Part shown: positions 43,573 through 51,582 of the stretch, in pieces
Layout of the letters: each line of letters begins with the position of its first letter
Position numbering within the stretch: the first letter of the stretch is position 1
Origin: Sphingomonas sp. HMP9
GTDB taxonomy: Bacteria; Pseudomonadota; Alphaproteobacteria; Sphingomonadales; Sphingomonadaceae
Direction: 5' to 3'
DNA length: 64,000 bases
Assembly: GCF_013374115.1 (NCBI RefSeq)
Contig: NZ_AP022673.1
Location: 2,136,501 to 2,200,500, forward strand
Notes under the pieces: model-generated
The model's input: the letters and a program-made list of their open reading frames with translations, nothing else
The model's database searches: none
What the model was told of the DNA's origin: nothing
Made by a program: the position numbers and the translations under genes

Positions 43573-45302
43573 TTAGCGACGATTGTGCTTCTTCCGTTCG
43601 CGACCGACCCATTTGGCGAGCTCGATACGCGCTCTGCGAAGGCCAGCCGCGTCTTTGCAGATCGCCCAAGGAGACATTCCAAGCGCGGCGTCGTGATACT
43701 TCATGAACGATTTCGCGGTGGCCTGATCCAGCCCCTTCTCGGCATCGGCCAGGAGTTGTTGCCGATAGCCGGTCGCAAGTCTGTCCGCGGCAGCAGCCGC
43801 CGCGAGCGCGAAGTGATGAACGTCGACGACGCGGAGAGCCTCGGTCAGGCCGGCTGCGCCGTCGCGTGCCAGTTGGGTCGGCGCGCGGCCCGCCGCGCCC
43901 GACGTGGTGGCCCATGCCGGTCCATCCGTCCCCAGCAATGCGGTGGCCGAACGGGTGATGGACGCCTCGCGTTCTGCTGCCTCGCGCTCCTTCTCTTGCG
44001 CTACGCGGTGTCCTGCTCGAGCGAGCTCGCCTTGAAGGGGCAGACCCAGCGTCTGGCGGACCCAGGTTCCACCTTCGACCATGCCGCGGATCGCCGACAG
44101 GGCGGTTTCGAACGGTTCCCAGGTCGACTTGTCGCTCTCGATCAGCTCTTCGAGAGTGAGATCGAAGCCTGGAATGGGTGCTGTCCGCCATGATGCGAGA
44201 GAGAACTCGCCGTGCTCCTCGACTGGGACGGAGTCCACGATCACGTCGATCGTGGACTCCGACGAGCGGCGGCGACGGTCCTTGATCTGCCATGCAGCAT
44301 GGGCATTCTCGACCGCCGCAATCCGGTCCTTCGGAAGCGTGAACATGCCGAACCGGTCGGACCGCAGCACATCGTGATCGCAGAGATGGTCGAGGAAGGA
44401 CCGTACGGCGTTCTTCGGTAGATCGAGGCTGCGCAGTTCCAGGGGCAGCGCGGCCCGTACGTCGAGCGCCAGAGCTTCAGGCATGTCCGCGGCGACGCAG
44501 TCATCGATGCTTCTCAGTACGCTCGACACGTCGAACTCCGGCAGTTCGAATTCGTCGACGGGAACTTCGATCATCCGCTCGATGATCGCGGCCTGCCAGT
44601 GCTCGTTGACGACGGTGAACCCCATGGCGTTCTGGTCCTCCACCAGAAGACCCAGCAGTCCCCGCTTGGCGATCGCGTCGTGGTCGCCGGTTGCGGCAAC
44701 ACCTGTTTGAATGCCTGCGACGATCTGGACGATCAGATCGGCGTCATCCTCGCGTCTGCGCCGTGCCTGCGCCTCGCGCAGCCTATCTGCAGCCTCCGCC
44801 CGGGCCTGCGCCTCGACCGCCTTCTTCGCCGCGCTCGCCGCCCGTTCCGCGATCGTGGTTGCGAGACGTGCCTGGGCCTCGTCCGCCTTTCGGTTGAAGA
44901 GCCACTCGCGCGGCGCGCCCTTCACGAGCGCCTGTTCGATTTCGTGCCTGTCGCTGCTTTTGCGCCATCTGAAAAGGTCTATCTCAAGGGTCGCGAGCCC
45001 TCTGTCACGCAGCTTGGCGATCTTTTCCGGACCGCAGGCATGCGTCACCATCACCTCTACCAGCACCTGCCTGCCATCCTCCGTCGTGAGGATCACGTCC
45101 GGGACGATGTCACCGAGGCCCTTCTCGAGTTCGGCATGGTCGAACTGGAACATGCGTTCCCTGTAGGTCTGGAGAACGTCCTCGCCGGCGGACGCGAGGA
45201 CCGCGGGAAGCAGGATCAGTTTCTCGCGGTTCAAGACGTCCTTCGCCCAGATGTGCGCATTGGTTTCGGCGTTGTTCCCGCAACCACTTGCGTTCCTCGC
45301 CG
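43573..45302 (-). pseudogene. CoiA-like nuclease-domain protein, 5' end removed by IS4
   Basis: About 575 native residues remain. Near the start is a PD-(D/E)XK core like that of CoiA: AETNAHIWAKDVL (helix), GLGDIVPDVILTTEDGRQ (Asp), then VLVEVMVTH (Glu-X-X, with Met where Lys is usual). A charged coiled coil follows (residues rich in EAQARAEAADRLREAQ), then helical domains. The frame continues into IS4 sequence upstream, so the native N-terminus, where CoiA proteins carry a zinc finger, is lost. It faces the HSP90-like ATPase gene tail to tail, 172 bp apart, and may have belonged to the same system. A partner function in DNA uptake is not implied. Confidence 0.6.
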
Positions 45303-46544
45303 ATCCCCTCATTTTCCGGATGACGTAGGGCGAGAATGGTGATTCTGTTTTCCCGGTTGGAATGGGGAACAGACGTTCATGAATGGCCAGGCGGCGTTTT
45401 CTTCTGATGGGGTTCATTCGTTTGTCGCTGAACTTTTTGGTGAGGATCTGCACGCGAAGCGGGTGACATCGCTTGCAAATGCGACGGTCGGCACGCTGCG
45501 TGCGTCGTCGCTGGCGGTCAGTGCCATCGGGCACGGGCTCGCGCTGGCACAGGGTGGGCTATCGCGTCACGCGATCAAGCAGGTGGACCGGTTGCTGTCG
45601 AATGACGGGATCGATGTCGATGCGCTGATGGCCGGGTGGGTTGTGTATTGCCTTGGCAGTCGCACACAGATCGTCGTCGCGATGGACTGGACCGAGTTCG
45701 ATGCCGACGGTCACTCGACCTTGATGGTGTCGTTGCTCACCGAGCATGGCCGGGCGACACCGTTGTTATGGCTGACAGTGAGCAAAGCGGAGCTAAAGGA
45801 GAGGCGCAACTACTATGAATACTGGGTCGTCACCCGCCTTGCCGAACTCCTGCCGAGCGCGGTGAAGGTGCTTCTGGTCGCAGACCGCGGCTTTGGCGAT
45901 ACCAAGCTGTACGCGGTGCTCCGCGATGAGTTGCGCTTCGATTACGTCATCCGATTTCGCGGCAACATCAAAGTGACGGCCGCAGGCCAGAGCCGTCCGG
46001 CGAAGGAATGGGTCGGCCCCTCGGGGCGCGCCAGGCTGCTGCGCGAGGCGACCGTCACTGCGCAGGACTGCCCGGTCGGGGCTGTGTTGTGCGTGCATGC
46101 CAAGGACATGAAAGAGCCATGGTGCCTTGCCACAAGCCTGATCACGGCGTCGGCAAAGACCCTGATCGACCTCTATTCCCGACGCTGGGGCATCGAGTGC
46201 TCGTTTCGGGATGCCAAAGACTGGCGGTTCGGGATGGGAATGTCGGCAACCCGTATCTCAACGCCAGCCCGGCGCGACAGGCTGTGGTTGATCGCCGCTC
46301 TTGCTATCGTGCTGCTGACCGTGCTCGGAGCCGCAGGCGAAGCCATCGGCTACGACCGGCATCTGCGAACCAGCACGACCAAGCGACGCGTGCACTCCCT
46401 GTTCCGGCAAGGCGTGATGTACTATCAACTGATGCCCACCATGCCCGACGTACGACTACGCCCCCTCATCAGCCGGTTCGAACACCTTATCCAGAAGCAA
46501 CAGATCCTCAAAAAAACCTTCGGGCTAATCTGAAATGAGGGGAT
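45303..46544 (+). mobile_element. IS4-family insertion sequence
   Basis: The element is bounded by ATCCCCTCATTT at 45303-45314 and its exact inverse AAATGAGGGGAT at 46533-46544. It contains one intact transposase whose stop lies inside the right repeat. The outer flanks show no direct repeat and are unrelated (a CoiA-like gene on the left, an IS66 fragment on the right), so the locus was rearranged after insertion. Confidence 0.85.
45379..46533 (+). CDS. IS4-family transposase
   Basis: The 384-residue DDE enzyme has AMDWTEFDADGH (first Asp), LLVADRGFGDTKLY (second Asp) and the IS4 signature YSRRWGIECSFRDAK with the catalytic Glu in the Y-x2-R-x3-E-x6-K pattern. Length and frame are complete. 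It probably remains able to move the element. Confidence 0.93.
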   Translation: MNGQAAFSSDGVHSFVAELFGEDLHAKRVTSLANATVGTLRASSLAVSAIGHGLALAQGGLSRHAIKQVDRLLSNDGIDVDALMAGWVVYCLGSRTQIVVAMDWTEFDADGHSTLMVSLLTEHGRATPLLWLTVSKAELKERRNYYEYWVVTRLAELLPSAVKVLLVADRGFGDTKLYAVLRDELRFDYVIRFRGNIKVTAAGQSRPAKEWVGPSGRARLLREATVTAQDCPVGAVLCVHAKDMKEPWCLATSLITASAKTLIDLYSRRWGIECSFRDAKDWRFGMGMSATRISTPARRDRLWLIAALAIVLLTVLGAAGEAIGYDRHLRTSTTKRRVHSLFRQGVMYYQLMPTMPDVRLRPLISRFEHLIQKQQILKKTFGLI

Positions 46545-46550
46545 TCATGA

Positions 46551-46655
46551 GGCCGCACCGACCTGTTCGTGTTCATGACCCGGCGCGACGTGCCCTACAC
46601 CAACAACGGCTCGGAGCGCGCGCTGCGCATGTCGGTGATCTTCCGCAAGGTAACA
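46551..46655 (+). pseudogene. IS66 transposase fragment
   Basis: About 35 codons match the C-terminal catalytic region of IS66 transposase: TDLFVFMTRRDVPYTNNGSE then RALRMSVIFRKVT. The TNN-x-x-ER motif includes the catalytic Glu. Homology ends at about 46655 and the rest of the gene is absent. It sits directly against the IS4 right end, so the IS4 or a deletion truncated it. Confidence 0.8.
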
Positions 46656-46954
46656 TCATATCGCAGATACATGCCAAGCGCCTGCGGTCCTCACCGGATG
46701 CGTACTTCTAATTGGCCACTTCTCCCGTCGGACTCGGAAATCCGGACAATGATCTCTTACTCGCAGTTGCTGCAAGCAGCGCCGAGCTAAGTGCCGGCAA
46801 ACCCTGGTTGTCGCACATTGTACGTGTGGAATGACCGAAAACAGGTGTTTTGCGCCGCCCGAGCCGGCCTGCCGGAGCTTAGACCCGATGACTGCGGGAA
46901 GCCTTTGCGGCTCTGAGATGTTGGCGATGGAGTAGTCAGCAACGGAGGCGAGTC
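46656..46954. other. Non-coding stretch upstream of IS110 transposase; possible bridge RNA region
   Basis: No gene is seen in these 299 bp. IS110-group elements are known to encode a structured guide (bridge) RNA in the non-coding end upstream of the transposase. The part nearest the gene has short self-complementary stretches (for example GCCGGCCTGCCGGAGC near 46870). I cannot fix the element ends or fold the RNA by eye. Confidence 0.3.
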
Positions 46955-48070
46955 ATGACGGATGTGGCGAAGTATATCGGGCTGGATGTGCATAAGGCGA
47001 CCATCGCGGTCGCGGTTGCCGAGGGCGAACGCGGGGGTGAGGTCCGCTTCGTGGGCACCGTAGCCAACGATGACGATGAGATCAGGAAACTGGTCAAACG
47101 ACTGGCAACACCAGGCGCGACGCTGAGCTTCTGCTACGAGGCTGGTCCTTGCGGCTACGGGTTACAACGTTTGCTGATCAAGCTGGGGCAGCCGTGCATC
47201 GTGATCGCGCCGTCGATGATGCCGAGGCGGCCGGGCGACCACGTAAAGACGGATCGGCGAGATGCGATGACGTTAGCACGCCTGTTGCGGGCGGGGGAAC
47301 TGACGGCGATCTGGGTACCGGATGAGGCACATGAGGCGGTGCGTGACCTGATCCGCGCCCGGCGTAGTGCGCAGGACGATGCGACCGCAGCCAAACAGAC
47401 TGTCCGCAGCTTCCTCCTTCGACACGATCGTCGTTTCGGAGGACGGTCTGCATGGACGAAGATGTATTGGCGATGGCTATCCGAACAGCGCTTTGATTAT
47501 CCGCATCAGCAGCTGGCGTTTGAGGAGCTTCAGAAGCGGGTTTTAGAGGCTCAGGCCCGTGTCATCCGTCTCGAGTCAGCGCTTGGCGAGGCGGTGGCGA
47601 CATGGCATTTCGCCCCGCTGGTGCGCGGACTTCAAGCCCTGCGTGGCATCAAGCTGGTCAGCGCTGCCACGCTGGTGGCCGAAATCGGCGACCTCACTCG
47701 TTTTGATAATCCCAAGCAGCTGATGGCGTATGTCGGCCTTGTCCCGTCCGAGCACTCCAGTGGCGCGCGCACCCATCGCGGCCGCATCACCCGAGCGGGG
47801 AACGCGCAGGCACGCACCACGCTCGTGGAAGCGAGCTGGTCCTATCGGCTGCCGGCGCGTGAGGAACGGCGTTACCGGGAACGCGTCGCCGATCTGCCGG
47901 AGGAGGTTCAAGCTATCGGCTGGAAAGCGCAGGTGCGACTATGTCAGCGTTTCCGTCGATTGTCGGCAACCGGCAAGCCGCAGCCCAAGGTAACGACCGC
48001 GATCGCGCGCGAACTGGTCGGCTATGCCTGGGATATCGCACGCCGGATGGCGCCTGCGAAGGCCAACTGA
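46955..48070 (+). CDS. IS110-family transposase
   Basis: The 371-residue DEDD recombinase has an N-terminal RuvC-like domain (YIGLDVHKATIAVAVAEG, first Asp; CYEAGPCGYGL, Glu; HVKTDRRDAMTLARLL, two Asp). Its C-terminal Tnp domain contains ALRGIKLVSAATLVAEIGD and VPSEHSSGARTHRGRITRAG, where the nucleophilic Ser is expected. It is full length and intact. The element's ends cannot be set by eye because IS110 elements lack terminal inverted repeats. Confidence 0.93.
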   Translation: MTDVAKYIGLDVHKATIAVAVAEGERGGEVRFVGTVANDDDEIRKLVKRLATPGATLSFCYEAGPCGYGLQRLLIKLGQPCIVIAPSMMPRRPGDHVKTDRRDAMTLARLLRAGELTAIWVPDEAHEAVRDLIRARRSAQDDATAAKQTVRSFLLRHDRRFGGRSAWTKMYWRWLSEQRFDYPHQQLAFEELQKRVLEAQARVIRLESALGEAVATWHFAPLVRGLQALRGIKLVSAATLVAEIGDLTRFDNPKQLMAYVGLVPSEHSSGARTHRGRITRAGNAQARTTLVEASWSYRLPAREERRYRERVADLPEEVQAIGWKAQVRLCQRFRRLSATGKPQPKVTTAIARELVGYAWDIARRMAPAKAN

Positions 48071-48410
48071 TTTGCCAGTGGCGACAACAAGAGGAGGCGC
48101 CAGCGCATCAGCTGTATAGCCTTGGCCGGCGTGCCGCGGGCACCCGACTGTGATGGGCAATCCACGGTGTACGGTGGGGCAGGTTCGTCCGACGCCCGAA
48201 CTTAGACGGAGGATAGGCCCAGCGACGGATACGGGTAGTGCGGTGACCAATCCGCGGATGAGAGCTTGATCAATCGTCGTCGATCAGGAGTCCGCGGCAC
48301 ACCCGCCAAGGTTCAAACAGTCGCTGGCGTTGGCGTCAGCGGAGGAGTAAACTTGGCCAGCGTCTCAGATGGCAGTCATGAGAGCGTATATCTGGGTCCG
48401 TTCTATGTAC
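48071..48410. other. 340-bp non-coding stretch between IS110 gene and istB fragment
   Basis: No coding frame is recognised. Part of it must be the right end of the IS110 element and the rest debris up to the istB junction near 48410. A local dyad ATCAATCGTCGTCGATC occurs near 48268. Nothing else is supported. Confidence 0.35.
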
Positions 48411-49037
48411 CGACCCCCAGCTGTGAAGAGCTTCGACACGTTCGACTTTGCGGCCATCCCGGGCCTCAACAAGATGCTCGTGCTGGAGCTTGCCCGCTGC
48501 GAATATGTCCTGCGGCGCGAGAACATCATCGCGCTGGGTAATAGCGGCACGGGCAAGACGCACGTCGCGCTCGCCCTCGGCTTGGCCGCCTGCCAGAAGG
48601 GCTTTACCGTGACGTTCACGACCGCGGCCGCACTCGTCAGCCAACTGCTGGAGGCGCGCGACGAACGCCGCCTGCTGAAGATGCAGCGCGACCTTGCCGC
48701 GGTGAAGCTGCTGATCATCGACGAGCTTGGCTATGTGCCGCTGTCGCCCACTGGCGCCGAGCTGCTGTTCGAGGTGTTCTCCCAAAGGTACGAGCGTGGC
48801 TCCACGATCGTCACCTCCAACCTGCCGTTCGAGGACTGGACCCAGGTGCTCGGCAGCGAGCGGCTCACCGGCGCGCTGCTCGATCGGCTCACCCACCACG
48901 TCAGCATCCTGGCGATGAACGGCGACAGCTACCGGCTGAAGCAGTCCGCCGGGCGCCGACGCTCCGCCGCCAGAAGGGAGCAAAACCAGGCCACCGAGAT
49001 CATCGACCCCGAAACAGGCGAGGTCACCACCACCTGA
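48411..49037 (+). pseudogene. istB: istB fragment (IS21-family ATPase lacking its N-terminus)
   Basis: From about 48411 the frame encodes the last 208 residues of an IstB: AVKSFDTFDFAAIPGLNK, Walker A GNSGTGKTH, Walker B LLIIDELGYVPL, and the C-terminal HHVSILAMNGDSYR. The N-terminal 50-70 residues and istA are missing; upstream sequence is unrelated. It differs from the istB at 36340, so it comes from another IS21 element. An initiation codon in junction DNA (48369) may allow some translation. Confidence 0.85.
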
Positions 49038-49054
49038 TCGACGACAACAACGAT

Positions 49055-49086
49055 ATGAAGAGGGCCCCGATCGGGGCCCTCTTCAT
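49055..49086. terminator. Perfect 32-bp palindrome after istB (terminator hairpin)
   Basis: The sequence from ATGAAGAGGGCCCCGA to its exact mirror forms a fully self-complementary 32-bp palindrome, with no loop bases to spare. It starts 17 bp after the istB stop and would make a very stable RNA hairpin in either direction. No long U-tract follows, so termination is probable but not certain. Confidence 0.7.
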
Positions 49087-49090
49087 CTCG

Positions 49091-49519
49091 TCAGGCCCAC
49101 ATCAACAATGGCCTGCTTTTACTCCGCCCCGCTGGCCTGGAATCCGACCGGCGTTGACACAAGACCTTGCCGTCGATCGCAAGAACCCGGCATTGACCTT
49201 GGGGAAGCACGCTCGCCGCATTCAGATCTGCGGCGTGTGACCGGAACGCTGCCTCGACATGGGCCGTATCAAGTCCGCTCAGGATCGAGCGGATTGACGT
49301 ACGGGCGGGCGGCGCCTTCCAGCTTAGCCCGAACGCTGTGTTCAGACGCTTCAAATGTACCCGGACGAAGGTATGAATGCCGCGGTAGGAGTCGGCGCCG
49401 CTGACAATCGCCAAGATCGCAAACAGGAGGATATAGCGTTGCTCGAAGCGCTTGCCTTCGGCACGGCGTGGATCCGCGACCATATCGAGCCGCTGGAGGA
49501 TAGGGGCAAAAGCGTTCAC
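49091..49519 (-). pseudogene. ISAs1-family transposase, N-terminal fragment
   Basis: The frame starts MNAFAPILQRLDMVADPRRA and matches the DDE_Tnp_1-associated N-terminal domain of ISAs1 (H-repeat) transposases: ILLFAILAIVSGADSYRGIH, then the first catalytic Asp in CRVLAIDGKVL. It breaks off about 20 residues later, where the palindrome and istB debris begin. The second Asp and Glu are missing, so it is inactive. Its 5' end faces the glucan locus. Confidence 0.8.
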
Positions 49520-49678
49520 TGCAGCAACTTCTGATCTGTTTCAGCCGCCTCGGATAGATTCAGACAACTTGCCGTTTGGGAATCCTTGATCGTCATCAGC
49601 GCTCGCAAAATCACCGACCGTGGCGCTGGGGACTCACGAACGAGCCAGCTGACAGTCCGCCGCGCGGCCGCTCAGGCA

Positions 49679-49745
49679 GGAGAACTGAACGACCCTGTGA
49701 GATTCCCCCGCTCGGCCGTTTAACCCGGAGAACTGAACGACCCTG
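49679..49745 (+). repeat. Two 19-bp direct repeats at the island edge
   Basis: GGAGAACTGAACGACCCTG occurs at 49679-49697 and again at 49727-49745. The 48-bp period and the partly shared sequence before each copy (CGGCCGCT and CGGCCGTT) resemble the multiple end repeats of IS21-type elements. They probably mark the lost end of such an element, just before the glucan locus. The rest of 49520-49765 holds nothing I recognise. Confidence 0.6.
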
Positions 49746-49765
49746 CCCATCACCCCCTGTCACGT

Positions 49766-51142
49766 TTACTTAACACCTACAAACAAGCGATAGCTCCAAG
49801 CGGGCATATCAATCGTCTCATCGCCGCCGCCTTGAATCACGGAGGAGCCCATTGCGTCATGCCAACCGCCCGGCAGCGTCAATAGAGATAGTCGGGGGGA
49901 CCGCCGTTCCTTGGAAAGGTTAAATACCGCCAAGACCGTATCGCCATCGACCGAGCGAGAAAAGGACAGGACGTGATGTGCGGCGTCGTTCATAACTTCG
50001 GTAACCCGTCCGCCCCAAGGGCGTGCCCATAACGCCTTGTGCTGCTTCCTTACCGCAAGCAATCGCGCGTAAAGTGCCCCTTCAGGATCTTCATGCCATG
50101 TAATTGGATCATGTTCAAACAACTTTAGCCGCTTACGATTGCCAGCTTCTTGGCCGTTGAATATCAATGGCATGCCCTCGCTGGCAATAGATAGCGCGAT
50201 CGCAGCATTAAGAGCAGGCCCGAAGCGCTCGAACTCAGTACCGCCGGCGATGACGTCGTGATTGCTAACATACAGCATGCGAATTGCATTCGCAGGCCAG
50301 AACTGCGCATCCCAAGCGTAGTAAGCACGGAGTTCATCAACACTGCCGCGTCCAACAGCAATTGCCTCGATTGCTTTCGCCCAAGACCACCCATAGGTCG
50401 CATCAAATGCACCAAAGCTTAGGTCTCGGCTTTCCCATTCCGCCAACATGAAGACCGGCTTAATTCGATCCAGTGCAATCCGCGTCTTCTCCCAGAAGTC
50501 GAGCGGGACCAGCCCGGCAGCGTCAACGCGAAAGCCATCAACACCCGCATCGCGAACCCAGAATGCCATTGAGTCCTTCATATAGCGGCGCAGGCCGGTA
50601 GCGCGATAATCAAACTGAACGACATCACCCCAATTAAACCACGGCGGAGATATTAGTCTGCCGTCCGGACCATGAGCGAACCAATCCGGATGAGCAGCGA
50701 CGAGTGGATTATCCCAAGCGCTATGGTTCCCAACCCAGTCTAGGATGACCTTCATGCCTAACCGGTGCGCCGTAGTCGTAAAGCGGCGAAGATCGTCAAG
50801 GCTGCCATAGGCTGGATCAAGGTCTCGGAAATCACGTACTGAATAAGGGCTCCCAAGCGGCGGTACGGCTCGGACCTTCCCCGATGGGTGAATGGGCATC
50901 AGCCAAACAATCCCAATACCCAGCGCTTTAAGACGGGGCAGGCCTCGCTCAGCAGCTGCAAACGTGCCCTCGGGACTGAACTGGCGAAGGTTAAGCTCAT
51001 AGATTGCCGCGTTCTTTACCCAGTCCGGGTGCTGTACGCCTTGATACGCTGAGGTCGCAGCGATGGGGCGGGTGTTGCTTTTGGCTGACAGCGACGTAGT
51101 TAATGCCATGCCAAGTGCAATGCTGATTATCTTGCTTAACAT
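49766..51142 (-). CDS. GH13 alpha-amylase family enzyme (secreted)
   Basis: The 458-residue protein has a signal peptide (MLSKIISIALGMALTTSLSA). The catalytic barrel shows all GH13 residues: nucleophile Asp207 in GFRVDAAG, acid/base Glu235 in FMLAEWESRD, and Asp296 in YVSNHDV; ILDWVGNHS is region I. It should cut or transfer alpha-1,4 or alpha-1,6 glucosidic links of starch-type glucans in the periplasm. A C-terminal beta domain follows. It is the last gene of the locus, 440 bp after a halogenase-like gene, and borders the IS debris. Subfamily cannot be fixed by eye. Confidence 0.9.
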   Translation of the reverse strand: MLSKIISIALGMALTTSLSAKSNTRPIAATSAYQGVQHPDWVKNAAIYELNLRQFSPEGTFAAAERGLPRLKALGIGIVWLMPIHPSGKVRAVPPLGSPYSVRDFRDLDPAYGSLDDLRRFTTTAHRLGMKVILDWVGNHSAWDNPLVAAHPDWFAHGPDGRLISPPWFNWGDVVQFDYRATGLRRYMKDSMAFWVRDAGVDGFRVDAAGLVPLDFWEKTRIALDRIKPVFMLAEWESRDLSFGAFDATYGWSWAKAIEAIAVGRGSVDELRAYYAWDAQFWPANAIRMLYVSNHDVIAGGTEFERFGPALNAAIALSIASEGMPLIFNGQEAGNRKRLKLFEHDPITWHEDPEGALYARLLAVRKQHKALWARPWGGRVTEVMNDAAHHVLSFSRSVDGDTVLAVFNLSKERRSPRLSLLTLPGGWHDAMGSSVIQGGGDETIDMPAWSYRLFVGVK

Positions 51143-51582
51143 TGCAGCTCTGACGTCTGGCGATGACCCGGCATAATTTCGGATTGCGATGCTGGCGCCG
51201 AACTTCGCGCTGCTATGCTTTGCGTGACTGTCGGAAGTACCCGGCGAAGCTCGCCATTCGACTCCTGCCGCAGCGCGAACAACGCTACCCGCCCCGAAAC
51301 AGCGCGTTGGCCAATCATGATTTTAAAACAGCCAACGACACAGCGTCAGCTCGCTGACGATGTGGACCCGAAATGCCACTTTGCATTGTGTGCTACGCCT
51401 CTCTTAGTCAAAGTCATGGTCCAGTAAAACTGTATCGGTCTAGTCTTCTTGCATACCTGAGCGATATTAATATCGGGAGAGCCAAAGTCTGCGAAAGATA
51501 AAATCGACAATTTGCTAGCTGCGGCTCCTATTATTAGGATATTATCACTATATTGTGATCAAATCATCCGGCGTAAATGGCT
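51143..51582. other. 440-bp AT-richer spacer with short palindromes
   Basis: This gap between the halogenase-like gene and the GH13 gene is clearly lower in GC than its surroundings from about 51420. It contains CGATATTAATATCG (51462-51475, perfect palindrome), CCTA-TTAT-TAGG near 51530, and ATCAC-N6-GTGAT (51546-51561). These could be regulator sites or a terminator after the halogenase gene. No gene is supported; a 60-codon minus-strand frame at 51136-51318 looks random. Confidence 0.4.

Noticed and set aside
37208..45302. Assignment of the operon as a Dnd, Ssp or Dpd system
   Set aside because: The DGQHR, ParB-like and SNF2 parts are suggestive, but no cysteine desulfurase, PAPS-reductase-like protein or DNA transglycosylase gene is present in the window.
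10128..49765. CRISPR array or cas genes
   Set aside because: No regularly spaced short repeats were seen; the only close direct repeats (49679 and 49727) are two IS-end-like copies.
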